Shown here: piece after piece, positions 50,801 through 59,845 of the stretch | Layout of the letters: every line of letters starts with the position of its first letter | Position numbering within the stretch: position 1 is the first letter of the stretch | Assembly (NCBI RefSeq): GCF_003687725.1 | Contig: NZ_RDOJ01000005.1 | Span: forward strand, 62,001 to 126,000 | From: Faecalibacter macacae | GTDB lineage: Bacteria > Bacteroidota > Bacteroidia > Flavobacteriales > Weeksellaceae | Direction: 5' to 3' | DNA: 64,000 nucleotides | The notes under the pieces: generated by a model | What the model was told of the DNA's origin: nothing | What the model saw: only the letters and a program-made list of their open reading frames with translations | The model's database searches: none | Position numbers and translations under genes: made by a program

Positions 50801-53793
50801 GAGTTTTAGATTTGAGTAAATCAAACACTGTAAAATTCAAATTAAATGATTCTCATTTAGGGGGAACAGCATTAAGTTATTTTGCGGTTTACAATAATGA
50901 TTATATCTCTGGAAAGGTGGATATTCTTGTTCCGATGGAATCGAAGGATTTAAAAATTACAACTTCTGTTTTTCGTGATAAATTAACGCCAGGAGCTAAA
51001 GAAAAATGGCAAATTAAAATTGAAGGTGAACAAAAAGATAAGTTGTCTGCTGAAGTTTTAACTGCGATGTATGATGCATCTTTAGACCAATTTATAAAAC
51101 ATTCAATTAGTTTTAATCCAAATCAATATCGTTCAAATTATCTAAGAAATTATTTTGAATTATTGTCTAATGGTTTTGGAATTAATTCATCAATGAAAGT
51201 GAATAATATATGGAATAATTCGGATGTTTATCCAATAAATTTTCATGGTTTTAATTTTTCAATCTTCGATTTTAGTTTTGAAAATGAACAGTATTGGAGA
51301 GAAAATTTATATGAAGTAAGGATGGCAATGCCTCGAATGAAAGCTGAAATGAAAGTTGCTGAAAATAGTGATGGAAAAGAATCAGCAGCTCAATCAGGAG
51401 GTGGACCTATAAATGATGACGAAGTTATTTTAAGTGAAGCAGTAGTTGAACCCAAATTAGATCAAGTTCAGGCGCGTAAAGTTTTAAACGAAACCGCATT
51501 TTTCTATCCAAATTTAATGACGGATAAAGACGGAAATGTAATTATAGAATTTACGGCTCCAGAATCGTTAACGGAATGGAAGTTTATGGCATTAGCACAT
51601 ACCAAAGATTTAAAAATTGGGTATTTGGAAAATCGTGTTAAAACGCAAAAAGAGTTAATGGTTGTACCTAATGCGCCACGCTTTTTACGTGAAGGTGATC
51701 AAGTTTCTATTTCAACTAAGATTAATAATTTATCGGATAAAACGTTGAATGGAACAGCAAAATTAATGCTATTTGATCCATTTACGAATGAACCAATTGA
51801 TGCGAAATTTAAGTTAAATCAACCAACTCAAAATTTTACAGTTACAAAAGGAAGTTCAGATCAAGTCACTTGGACTTTAGATGTTCCTAAAAATGTACAA
51901 GCGGTTGTTTATCGTGTGGTTGCTGTTGCAGGAGATTTTTCGGATGGAGAAGAAGCTGCTTTACCAATTTTAACGAATCGTATGTTGGTGACTGAAACGA
52001 TGCCGATTTATATCAAAGAAAATCAAACAAAAACATTCATTTTTGAAAATTTAGAGCAAAATAAATCGACGACTTTAGATCATTTTAAATTAACGTTTGA
52101 AATGACTGCTAATCCGATATGGAATGCCATTTTTGCTTTGCCATATTTACGCGAATATCCTTATGAATGTGCAGAGCAAGTTTTCTCTCGTTTGTATGGA
52201 AATATGGTTTCGGAAAAGATCATCAATTCGAATCCGAAAATAAAAGCTGTTTTTGATCAATGGAATGCAAAAGGAGAATTAAAATCGAAATTGCAATTAA
52301 ATGAAGAATTAAAATCGATTATTTTAGAAGAAACACCTTGGGTTCGTTCGGCTGAAAGTGAAGAAACGCAAATGAAACAAATTGCAACTTTGTTCCAAAT
52401 GAATCAAATGCAAAATGAAATGAAATCGGCGTTTGAAAAATTAAGTGCAAAACAACAATCAAATGGTGGTTTTGCGTGGTTTGATGGTGGACGTACAAAT
52501 GAATATATTACGACACATATTGTTGCTGGTTTTGGTAATCTGAAAAAAATGGATGTGAATTTCAATACCATGAATATTCACCCACATGCTATAATTGAAC
52601 GTGCAATTCAGTTCATCGATCAAGAAAATTTAAAACGTTATAATGATTTTAAAAAGGATTTAAAATCATTTAAGAATATTACTTATTCAGACGGAATTCA
52701 TTATTTATATGCTCGTTCATTCTTCTTAGATCAATTTCCAATGGATAAAAATTTAGAAGAAATGAGAAATGTAATGTTGAAGAATCTTAACGATAAAAAA
52801 TTAGATTTATCATTACAGCAAAAAGCGATGGCTGCTTTGGTTTTAAAGCGATTTGGAATGGAATCTGCAGCAAAACAAGTGCTTATTTCGACTAAAGAAA
52901 GAGCAGTTCTTTCGGATGAAATGGGAATGTATTGGAAAAATAATCAACCAGGTTGGTTTTGGTATGATGCGCCGGTTGAAACGCAAGCAATGCTAATTGA
53001 GGCTTATGATGAGGTTTTAAATGATGTAAAATCTGTTGAAGAAATGAAAGTTTGGTTGATTAAAAATAAACAAACGAATCAATGGAATTCTACCAAAGCA
53101 ACAACAAAAGCAGTTTATGCATTAATGAATACAGGACAATCTTGGATTGATGCTGAGAAAGGTGTAAATGTGAAAATAGGGAATGTTCCTTTTAATATTG
53201 AACAAAATTCTCAAGCTGGTTCTGGTTATGTAAAAACAACTTGGAATAAAGACGAAATTAAGCCAGAATTAGGAAAAGTTGAAGTTTCTAAATCATCGGC
53301 AGGTGTTGCTTATGGAGCAATGTACTGGCAATATTTTGAGGATTTAGATCAAATTAAATCTGCTGAAACAGGAATAAAATTCAACAAGAAATTGTTTGTG
53401 AAAACGAATACTTCGAATGGTCCAATTCTAAAAGAAATTACATCGCAAACACCAATAAAAGTAGGAGATGTTGTGACTGTTCGTTTAGAGATTTCGATTG
53501 ATCGTAATATGGAATTTGTTCACATCAAAGATATGAGAGCAAGCGGTTTTGAACCTGTAAATGTTTTATCTGGTTATAAATGGAAAGGTGAATTTGGATA
53601 CTATGAAAGCACAAGAGATGCGTCGACTAATTTCTTTGCCGATTATATGAGAAAAGGAACGTACGTTTTTGAATATGATTTAAAAGCGAATAATGCAGGA
53701 AACTTCTCGAATGGAATTACATCAATGCAAAACATGTATGCACCAGAATTAAGTGCGCATAGTGAAGGAATACGAGTAGAAATAAAGAATTAA
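47860..53793 (+). CDS. Alpha-2-macroglobulin family protein
   Basis: About 1977 aa; start at the ATG at 47860 or 47866 (both give signal peptide MRIYYIFLTLFFPLLAMAQ). An internal MG2 domain is marked by LTDRGIYRPNQTIYFKTILY, and an A2M domain by AFFYPNLMTDKDGNVIIEFT and APESLTEWKFMALAHT. The thioester motif is present as CAEQ in YPYECAEQVFSRL (bases 52168-52179), followed by the alpha/alpha toroid domain (QSNGGFAWFDGGRTNEYITT). Such proteins trap or inhibit proteases at the cell surface; no lipobox is visible, so it may be periplasmic or outer-membrane associated. No PbpC gene, the usual partner in Proteobacteria, is nearby. Largest gene in the window. Confidence 0.92.
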   Translation: MIMRIYYIFLTLFFPLLAMAQNQPIDKLWNEIDQSMMNGQFKSLETKVQNIKTLAQAQKDDANYIKTLFYEARIKVATTDETDDVNFVFDTFSKEINGKSKVRDAVVQMYLAKLYSIYFNENSYKINSRTEVENQTTNDVRFWTSKTFTSKIDQLFKQSIQPKNELLKENILNWKSLLIEKDSNTEDFEKNIDLTPTLYDVLVHEYIGYLTQFNDYNSSDVNNRAKEANKYYQELAKLNSDKGQFNAFLFNQNQQLDNRREEISKEEFIKEKEQLATIYFKEAWYSSTIFASLVDELMNEELLKKGSYNKIFEIEQKVKSQYPNDVQSKYISKKVKEVKAKSYSFLVENYVLPNQNIPIKIDHKNTNKLYVRVYPNYTKFGESIVNDLNSGYDTISLKKGEKFIKNLKIINEYAIDLKSFEDYQTHSSFYKLNPLAEGSYLILFSSDPKFDIYSTENPLSFITISATNYVINTNKNQVYLSDRKSGKPVVNKSIEVLYHSYNSKGNLESVTTDKNGKAELKPNNSSIYLRVKDDAAVYSAYLNNYYKSNTETERANATILTDRGIYRPNQTIYFKTILYKTLKKESQVLPNTSVDVILRDVNGKEIAKIIGTTNEFGSFSGNFQLPASVLTGNFNINVVSNNATFQIRGYKSVRVEEYKRPKFEVKVDDQKGVYKLNDKVIVSGKAEAFSGANIDNAVVKYRVYREELFTFWPWYRTIPYGRSASEEITFGETKTDAEGKYSFDFIAKPFEERKDVDRLYNYRIEVSVTDINGETQTTISNVKVGDQRLILSFGLNDKMNVDDLKSFPVSVKNVNDVDQNGKGKIEIYRLQSPNKVLKSMAFVSDSDYNYYTEQEFNKLFPTYAYPNQMVPKNWKIGEKVLESWFETTQSSEIKFDKTNQLVEDYYIIKGYVLDGNDKVEIERIIYIANPEKLNNYTLITTSLNKKEYKVGDEVIVTFKSPVKNVFVNYSANENSVDKIEGVLDLSKSNTVKFKLNDSHLGGTALSYFAVYNNDYISGKVDILVPMESKDLKITTSVFRDKLTPGAKEKWQIKIEGEQKDKLSAEVLTAMYDASLDQFIKHSISFNPNQYRSNYLRNYFELLSNGFGINSSMKVNNIWNNSDVYPINFHGFNFSIFDFSFENEQYWRENLYEVRMAMPRMKAEMKVAENSDGKESAAQSGGGPINDDEVILSEAVVEPKLDQVQARKVLNETAFFYPNLMTDKDGNVIIEFTAPESLTEWKFMALAHTKDLKIGYLENRVKTQKELMVVPNAPRFLREGDQVSISTKINNLSDKTLNGTAKLMLFDPFTNEPIDAKFKLNQPTQNFTVTKGSSDQVTWTLDVPKNVQAVVYRVVAVAGDFSDGEEAALPILTNRMLVTETMPIYIKENQTKTFIFENLEQNKSTTLDHFKLTFEMTANPIWNAIFALPYLREYPYECAEQVFSRLYGNMVSEKIINSNPKIKAVFDQWNAKGELKSKLQLNEELKSIILEETPWVRSAESEETQMKQIATLFQMNQMQNEMKSAFEKLSAKQQSNGGFAWFDGGRTNEYITTHIVAGFGNLKKMDVNFNTMNIHPHAIIERAIQFIDQENLKRYNDFKKDLKSFKNITYSDGIHYLYARSFFLDQFPMDKNLEEMRNVMLKNLNDKKLDLSLQQKAMAALVLKRFGMESAAKQVLISTKERAVLSDEMGMYWKNNQPGWFWYDAPVETQAMLIEAYDEVLNDVKSVEEMKVWLIKNKQTNQWNSTKATTKAVYALMNTGQSWIDAEKGVNVKIGNVPFNIEQNSQAGSGYVKTTWNKDEIKPELGKVEVSKSSAGVAYGAMYWQYFEDLDQIKSAETGIKFNKKLFVKTNTSNGPILKEITSQTPIKVGDVVTVRLEISIDRNMEFVHIKDMRASGFEPVNVLSGYKWKGEFGYYESTRDASTNFFADYMRKGTYVFEYDLKANNAGNFSNGITSMQNMYAPELSAHSEGIRVEIKN

Positions 53794-53807
53794 TATTATT
53801 ATAAAGT

Positions 53808-53837
53808 AAAAGCCTCAACGTTAGTTGAGGCTTTTTT
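53808..53837. terminator. Bidirectional terminator
   Basis: AAAAGCCTCAAC (53808-53819) and GTTGAGGCTTTT (53824-53835), GTTA loop, between the A2M gene and the LytTR regulator. Confidence 0.88.
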
Positions 53838-54565
53838 TATTTCTTTAAAATGATGATTTTATCGAGAATGGATTGAATTTTATCGGTTGCAATTGGTATT
53901 TGTATATCATTAATTAGATGTAAAGTTCCACCATTTGTTTTACTTACTGAAACGATAAAATCGAAGTTTACAATATATGATTTTTGCACACGAACAAATC
54001 TGGAATCTGAAGCTAAAACATCTTCAAAATTCTTTAAATTTTTGCTTACAAGTATATGTTTTTGATCTTTAATAATTACATCAGAATAAGCGCCTTCTCC
54101 TTTGATGTAAATAATGTTTTTGGTTTCTAAGAACAATAAATTATTAGCTGTCGGAACTGCTATTTTTTCAATTGGAACGTCAGTTTTTATTTCAATAGGG
54201 ATTATTTTTTTACGATTAATACGTTCTATTGTATTTATTAAATCTTCTGGATTAATTGGTTTAAGTAAATAGTCAAATGCATTTAATTTAAACGCTTTTA
54301 ATGCATATTCTTGATAGGCTGTTGTAAAAACTAATTCAAAGTCAATATCATTCATATCAAAGAATTTATCAATATCTAAACCATTGAAGTTTGGCATTTC
54401 AATATCAAGAAATACAATATTTGGTTTTAGTTTATTAATTGCTTTTACACCTTCAGTTAAATTTTCGCAAGAAGCAATAATTTCTATCGTAGGACAAAAT
54501 TCTTTAATCATTATTTCGAGAGAAATCCTAGCACGGTTTTCATCATCAATTATAATCGCTTTCAT
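53837..54565 (-). CDS. LytTR-family response regulator
   Basis: About 242 aa (start at M3 of the open frame, MKAIIIDDENRARI). Receiver with acidic pair in IIDDE and phospho-acceptor Asp in VFLDIEMPNFNG; LytTR DNA-binding domain in the C-terminal half (KNIIYIKGEGAYSDVIIKDQ, SRFVRVQKSYIVNFDFIVSV). Pairs with the LytS-type sensor upstream, whose end it overlaps. Which start is used cannot be settled. Confidence 0.9.
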   Translation of the reverse strand: MKAIIIDDENRARISLEIMIKEFCPTIEIIASCENLTEGVKAINKLKPNIVFLDIEMPNFNGLDIDKFFDMNDIDFELVFTTAYQEYALKAFKLNAFDYLLKPINPEDLINTIERINRKKIIPIEIKTDVPIEKIAVPTANNLLFLETKNIIYIKGEGAYSDVIIKDQKHILVSKNLKNFEDVLASDSRFVRVQKSYIVNFDFIVSVSKTNGGTLHLINDIQIPIATDKIQSILDKIIILKK

Positions 54566-57440
54566 AGGCAAGTTTTAAAAGTTTAATATCAACTCTTGTT
54601 CCGGTTGGTTGGCCATTATTATTATACAAATCAATATATGTAATTTGTAAATCAAGTTGATAGGATTGGTTTAATATATTTACACGATTCTCTATTGCTT
54701 TGGTTGCAAAAGATTCATGATTTTTTCTAGATTTATTTATTTTTTCACTTTCTGTTCGTCCAATACCATTGTCAATAATACTAATTATTAAATGAGTTTC
54801 ATTTTGATTAATTATTATGTCAATTTTTTTATCACCATTTTTGTGTAATAATCCATGTTTAATAGCATTTTCTATCAATGGTTGTAGTAGAAGAGAAGGA
54901 AATCTCCATTTAAGTATATCTGTTTTATTTTTTATTTCAATTTGATATTCAAAATTATCATTAAAACGAGCTTTCTCTATATCTAAATATATCTCATTTG
55001 TTTCAATTTCTTCTTTTAAACTAATAAAATCTTTCTCACTTAAATTAAGAATTTGACGTGTTAATTTGGAGAATTTTGATAAATAAAAAAGAGCTAATTT
55101 CTTATCATCAGTTAATATATAAGACTGTATAGTGTTTAAAGCATTAAAGAAAAAATGAGGATTCATTTGAGATTTTATAGACTTTAATTTTTGCGTGTTT
55201 AATTCATTTTTTAAATTTATTTGATTCAAATATTGTTTGTTATTATTTTTAATTTTCTTAATTCTAATTCTCGTAAAATAAAAGATAAGGCCAGCTATAC
55301 ATGCTATTAATAGGGTATTAAACCATAGTTTTGACCAAAAAGGTTTTGCTATGGTAAAATTAAATTCTTTAGTAATTGAGCTTTTATAATCACCTTCAAT
55401 TAATATTTTTACAACGTAGCTGCCTGGAGCTAAAGAGGAAAGATTTATCGTTCTTGATTTGTGATCCTTCTTTATCCAATTTGAATTATTGATTTTATAA
55501 AAAATGTTATATACTTCGTTTGGTGTTTTACTAATTACTTTAAAGTGGATATCAATATTGTTTTCACTATGATTTAATTCTTCCAAAATAGGATAATCAA
55601 CTTCAGTAGAATTAATGTATACTTTGTCGATTTCTAACCAAGGATGGTAATTAGACGTGAAATTAAATTTATTTTTTTTTAGTACTCCAAGAGATGTTGC
55701 AAAGTAGAGATATGAACCAATTCTTTCGACATCTGTGGCTTTAAAATATGGAGTTAGATTAATCATTTTGGAAATATTTTGATGTATTAAATCATATTCG
55801 TATACAGCATTTGTAGAAAAAATAAACAGCATATTTTCTAATATTTTTATTTTTTCAACAGTTGTATTTTTTATATAACTCGGTAATTCAAAATTTGAAA
55901 TTTGATTTTTTGAATTGATTACAACTATCACATCATCTTTAGTTAGCCCAAAAATTTTATCGTCGTAAAAAGAGATATCTTTTAAGTAAATTGATTTTCC
56001 AAATGAATCTTTGATTTCTGTTTCTTCTTTATTTTTTATTCGAATTAAACCATTATTAGTTGCGAAATATATACTTTGTTTGTTAGGCTCATATACTACA
56101 CTTCTTGCATTGTACTCTACAAGAAGATTTGTAAAATATAATCCTTTAATTTCTTGTCCAATACCATTAGGGAAATTTTTTAAATTTTCTTGATGTACAA
56201 TAGGATCGTTAGTAACTAAACCAGAACGAATACTTCCTGCGAAAGCATAATTGTTTTTACCAATAGGTACAATATCTTTAATAGAAGTATGATTTTCGTA
56301 ACTCTTATTTTTTTCAATCCATTTAAAACTTGAAGAAGTAGCTAATAATCTATCTTGATTTTCATCAAACTTAGTCATTAAAAAGCTATGATTGGATGTG
56401 TAATTATACATCAATTTATAATTATCATTATTTGATGTAAATATTTTTTCGTCTTCAGTACTTACAATTAACGTGTTATTATTCTTAGCTAACAACACTG
56501 GTGTAGATTTTAAATCAAAAATTTTAGTATTAAAACTTTCAATAAAGAAAATACCTTCATTTAATGTAGAAATCCAATAATGATTATTCTTGTCTTTAAA
56601 AATTTGTGAAATATTTTTCTTCTTAAAATATAATTCAGTTCTTTTAGTTATTACATTATATCTTACAATTCCAGATGTGGTACTCATCCATATTTCATTA
56701 CCAAAACTTGTAATGTTTTGTTTAAATTCTATGGGGAAGTCAATTGTATGTTTTAGTAATTTTTGTTCATCAAATGTGTAAAAAACTTTAGAATTATGTT
56801 TGTCAAATAAATAAACTTTATTTTTTAAAGTTGTAGCTAATGGATTTTCAATATCTTTTTTAAATTCAGGATCAATTTTAATGACATTAATATTATTTTT
56901 ATCTACAAGCTTGACATAATTTTCATAAAAAATTCCAAGTCTACCATTTAATTCAAAAACATCAATAACTCCTTTTGTAGAGTGCTTTAGATCTATTTTA
57001 TTTTTTAAATTTGATAATGAAAAATAGCTTAAAGTGTTTTGTTCTATGATGTAGATTAAATTATTTGTGATAATATATTTAATATATCCTTTAGCAATCG
57101 TTTTAGGGAGAATTTTAATTACATCATTTTCTATGTAATATATTCTTCCATTAAAATCTTGGTACCAAATTCTATTATTGGAATCAAACTGTATATTAGA
57201 AACTCCATTTTTTCTGATTTGATCCATTTTTTCTAATAGATTTCCATCATATTTATAAATTCCGTTTTCCGTCGCAATCCAAAATACACCTCTAAAATCT
57301 TGTTTTACATCATATATTGTGTTTGTAGAAAGACCTTCAGTTGTACTAATTCTATAGTAAAATGGTTCTTGAGCATTAATTAAAATACTCTGAATTAATA
57401 AAATAATAGGGATTAAGTATTTTGAATTTAATAGTTTGAT
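54546..57440 (-). CDS. Propeller-type LytS sensor histidine kinase with no standard start codon
   Basis: Two-component-regulator propeller repeats (FWIATENGIYKYDG, KTYFFS-like repeats up to about residue 500), a Y_Y_Y domain (SSLAPGSYVVKILIEG), one membrane helix (FNTLLIACIAGLIFYF), then a His_kinase domain with QMNPHFFFNALNT (phospho-His) and HATPase with LIENAIKHGL and IIDNGIGRTE. The first Met (57227) falls inside the first propeller repeat. The frame stays open upstream to a stop at 57495 and encodes a signal peptide (KLLNSKYLIPIILLIQ ... INAQ), but there is no ATG, GTG or TTG in that stretch. The start is placed at an ATC (57440), with ATT codons at 57473 and 57464 as alternatives; a -7-like TATATTTA sits at 57476-57469. 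Confidence 0.8.
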   Translation of the reverse strand: MKLLNSKYLIPIILLIQSILINAQEPFYYRISTTEGLSTNTIYDVKQDFRGVFWIATENGIYKYDGNLLEKMDQIRKNGVSNIQFDSNNRIWYQDFNGRIYYIENDVIKILPKTIAKGYIKYIITNNLIYIIEQNTLSYFSLSNLKNKIDLKHSTKGVIDVFELNGRLGIFYENYVKLVDKNNINVIKIDPEFKKDIENPLATTLKNKVYLFDKHNSKVFYTFDEQKLLKHTIDFPIEFKQNITSFGNEIWMSTTSGIVRYNVITKRTELYFKKKNISQIFKDKNNHYWISTLNEGIFFIESFNTKIFDLKSTPVLLAKNNNTLIVSTEDEKIFTSNNDNYKLMYNYTSNHSFLMTKFDENQDRLLATSSSFKWIEKNKSYENHTSIKDIVPIGKNNYAFAGSIRSGLVTNDPIVHQENLKNFPNGIGQEIKGLYFTNLLVEYNARSVVYEPNKQSIYFATNNGLIRIKNKEETEIKDSFGKSIYLKDISFYDDKIFGLTKDDVIVVINSKNQISNFELPSYIKNTTVEKIKILENMLFIFSTNAVYEYDLIHQNISKMINLTPYFKATDVERIGSYLYFATSLGVLKKNKFNFTSNYHPWLEIDKVYINSTEVDYPILEELNHSENNIDIHFKVISKTPNEVYNIFYKINNSNWIKKDHKSRTINLSSLAPGSYVVKILIEGDYKSSITKEFNFTIAKPFWSKLWFNTLLIACIAGLIFYFTRIRIKKIKNNNKQYLNQINLKNELNTQKLKSIKSQMNPHFFFNALNTIQSYILTDDKKLALFYLSKFSKLTRQILNLSEKDFISLKEEIETNEIYLDIEKARFNDNFEYQIEIKNKTDILKWRFPSLLLQPLIENAIKHGLLHKNGDKKIDIIINQNETHLIISIIDNGIGRTESEKINKSRKNHESFATKAIENRVNILNQSYQLDLQITYIDLYNNNGQPTGTRVDIKLLKLAYESDYN

Positions 57441-57558
57441 AGGTTTATAGTGTTGATTATTAATAAAATAAATATAGTGTTTTTGTGAATTTTTTTAAGA
57501 TTTTATTTCTATTGATTGTTGAATAGTTGAGGTTAGATTAATTGCTCATTGCTTTTTG

Positions 57559-57566
57559 TATTTTTG
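57559..57566 (+). promoter_or_regulatory. -7 element of the GreA-like gene
   Basis: TATTTTTG, 17 bases before the ATG at 57584. Confidence 0.5.
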
Positions 57567-57583
57567 CTTGATACTTTTAGATT

Positions 57584-58021
57584 ATGACAAAAGATTTATA
57601 TGATGCAATTGCAATTGTTTTAAATGAGAAAATTTATTATTTAAACGGTTTAATTGAAGATTTACGCGCATCAAATAATGATACGAAAAGTAGCATGGGG
57701 GATAAGTACGAAACTTCTCGTGAAATGATGCAACAAGAGATTACTCGAATTCAAAATCAGTTGAATGAAGTGTTAGTTCAACAAGAACAATTTTTGAAAA
57801 TAGGTGTGAAAGTAAGTCAAACAATAATAAATGGATCTTACATCGAAACTTCTATGGGGAATTTCGTAATCGCATGTAGTTTAGGTGAAATAATGTTTGA
57901 TTCTAAAAAGATTTTTGTTTTATCAAATCAAACGCCATTGGCACAAGTTCTTTTAGGGAAGTGTGACGCAGAACAATTTGAAATGAATGGTAAAATGTTT
58001 ATGATTAATAAAGTTGATTAG
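57584..58021 (+). CDS. GreA/GreB-like protein
   Basis: 145 aa. N-terminal coiled coil containing KSSMGDKYETSREMMQQEIT and a C-terminal FKBP-like part with TPLAQVLLGKCDAEQFEMNG, matching the GreA/GreB/Rnk architecture. Probably acts in the secondary channel of RNA polymerase. The acidic tip residues expected for transcript cleavage are not clear, so Rnk-like regulation is possible. Relatives are sometimes misnamed 3-oxoacyl-ACP synthase. Its 3' end overlaps the convergent gene by 17 bases. Confidence 0.65.
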   Translation: MTKDLYDAIAIVLNEKIYYLNGLIEDLRASNNDTKSSMGDKYETSREMMQQEITRIQNQLNEVLVQQEQFLKIGVKVSQTIINGSYIETSMGNFVIACSLGEIMFDSKKIFVLSNQTPLAQVLLGKCDAEQFEMNGKMFMINKVD

Positions 58022-58421
58022 AATCTTTTCTTTTTGAAGATTTTAAACTGAAAAATAAAATTAAATAACAAAAAATAGATATAACTGCCCAAGTCATAGA
58101 AATTTTATTGATATTTTCATTGTTTAACCATTTGTCAATAATAAGTTGAAGTATAATTAATGGAGTTGAAATAGAAAATAGTAATAATTGAAAAATATAG
58201 ATTTGATTGTTATACTTTATAGTTCTTAAAATTTTATTTTCAATTACAATTATGATGAATATTACGGATATAATAATTATACCTATTAAGTTTACTATAT
58301 AGTTGTTTCTCGCTAAAATATCTAAATATTTTAAACAAAAAAGTATCGTAGAAATTATTAAATAAAAAATTAAAGAAGATTTAAATATTTGAATAAATAT
58401 ATTCTTATTCGATTGATTCAT
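58005..58421 (-). CDS. Hypothetical membrane protein
   Basis: 138 aa with about four membrane helices (SSLIFYLIISTILFCLKYL, YIVNLIGIIIISVIFIIIVI, IFQLLLFSISTPLIILQLII, MTWAVISIFCYLILFFSL) and a basic C terminus. No family recognised. Convergent with the GreA-like gene, sharing 17 bases. Confidence 0.5.
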   Translation of the reverse strand: MNQSNKNIFIQIFKSSLIFYLIISTILFCLKYLDILARNNYIVNLIGIIIISVIFIIIVIENKILRTIKYNNQIYIFQLLLFSISTPLIILQLIIDKWLNNENINKISMTWAVISIFCYLILFFSLKSSKRKDSNQLY

Positions 58422-58435
58422 ATTTCATATATAAT

Positions 58436-58468
58436 AAAAAAGACCGAGGTTGCAGCTCGGTCTTTTTA
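58436..58468. terminator. Terminator after aceA
   Basis: AAAAAGACCGAG and CTCGGTCTTTTT around GTTGCAG; functional in both directions, downstream of aceA on the minus strand. Confidence 0.88.
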
Positions 58469-58490
58469 ATTGAAAAGTATGCATTATGGT

Positions 58491-59777
58491 TTAGTGAAAC
58501 TGAGCAGTCTCTGTACTTTCAGCCATAGCTGTCGTAGAAGAAACGCCTTGTTGCACTGTGTTTTGTACATAGTCAAAGTACTGAGTTCCTACAAAAGATT
58601 GGTGCTTAACTGCAGCAAATCCTTCATCTTGTAAAGCGAACTCACGTTCTTGTAATTCTGAGTATCCAGCCATTCCTCTTGCGTTGTAAGCTTTTGCTAA
58701 TTCGAACATTGATGTGTTCATCGCATGGAAACCAGCTAATGTTATAAATTGAAATTTGTATCCCATGGCAGCTAACTCTTCACGAAATGTTTCCATTTGT
58801 GACGGAGTTAAGTGTTTGGCCCAGTTAAATGATGGCGAACAATTGTACGCTAACATTTGGTCTGGATATACCTCACGAACAGCTTGAGCAAATTCTCTCG
58901 CCATTCCTAAATCTGGATTAGATGTTTCCATCCAAACTAAATCTGCATATGGCGCGTAACTTAAAGCACGATCAATTCCTTGATCTAATCCATTATTTAC
59001 TCTGTAAAATCCTTCCGATGTACGAGAACCATCAACAATAAATTTGCGATCTCTTTCGTCTATGTCAGAAGTGATTAAGTTTGCAGCTTCAGCATCTGTG
59101 CGCGCAACCAATAAAGTTGGAACTCCACAAACGTCAGCAGCTAAACGAGCAGCTAACAATTTATTAATAGCTTCTTGCGTCGGAACTAATACTTTCCCAC
59201 CCAAGTGTCCACATTTTTTAGCTGAAGATAATTGATCTTCAAAATGTACACCTGCTGCACCTGCATCAATCATTTGCTTCATTAATTCGTATGCATTCAA
59301 GTTTCCTCCGAAACCAGCTTCAGCATCAGCAACGATTGGTACGAAATAATCAATATTTCCTTGTCCTGTGATAGATTGAATTTCATCACGGCGACGTAAT
59401 GCGTTGTTGATTCGCTTAATAACTAATGGAACAGAATTAGCAGGATATAAGGATTGATCTGGATACATTTCTGCTGATAAATTAGCATCAGCAGCAACTT
59501 GCCAACCTGATAAATAAATAGCATTTAACCCAGCTTCAACTTCTTGTATCGCTTGATTTCCGTTTAATGCACCTAAACCAGCCATGTATTCTTTGGAATT
59601 TAAACCATCCCAAAGTTTTTGTGCTCCGTTTTTTGCATATGTATATTCAACATCTAAAGAACCTCTCAATTTAATTACATCTTCAGCAGTGTAATTTCTT
59701 TTAACGTTTTTCCATCTTGGGTTAGTATCCCAATCCTGTTGAATCTTTTGGATTCTCTCTTGGTTTGATAGACTCAT
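58491..59777 (-). CDS. aceA: Isocitrate lyase
   Basis: 428 aa; splits isocitrate into succinate and glyoxylate. The catalytic loop KKCGHLGGK (C189) is intact, with [10 protein letters not shown] as metal-binding segment and WMETSNPDL. Second gene of the glyoxylate operon, 68 bases after aceB. The regulator gene divergent from aceB is the likely controller. Confidence 0.96.
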   Translation of the reverse strand: MSLSNQERIQKIQQDWDTNPRWKNVKRNYTAEDVIKLRGSLDVEYTYAKNGAQKLWDGLNSKEYMAGLGALNGNQAIQEVEAGLNAIYLSGWQVAADANLSAEMYPDQSLYPANSVPLVIKRINNALRRRDEIQSITGQGNIDYFVPIVADAEAGFGGNLNAYELMKQMIDAGAAGVHFEDQLSSAKKCGHLGGKVLVPTQEAINKLLAARLAADVCGVPTLLVARTDAEAANLITSDIDERDRKFIVDGSRTSEGFYRVNNGLDQGIDRALSYAPYADLVWMETSNPDLGMAREFAQAVREVYPDQMLAYNCSPSFNWAKHLTPSQMETFREELAAMGYKFQFITLAGFHAMNTSMFELAKAYNARGMAGYSELQEREFALQDEGFAAVKHQSFVGTQYFDYVQNTVQQGVSSTTAMAESTETAQFH

Positions 59778-59845
59778 AGTTTTGCGTTTTTTTGTGTTTA
59801 ATAGTTTTTTTTGTAAGGGTTATAGTTTTGTAGAGAGCGGATTTA

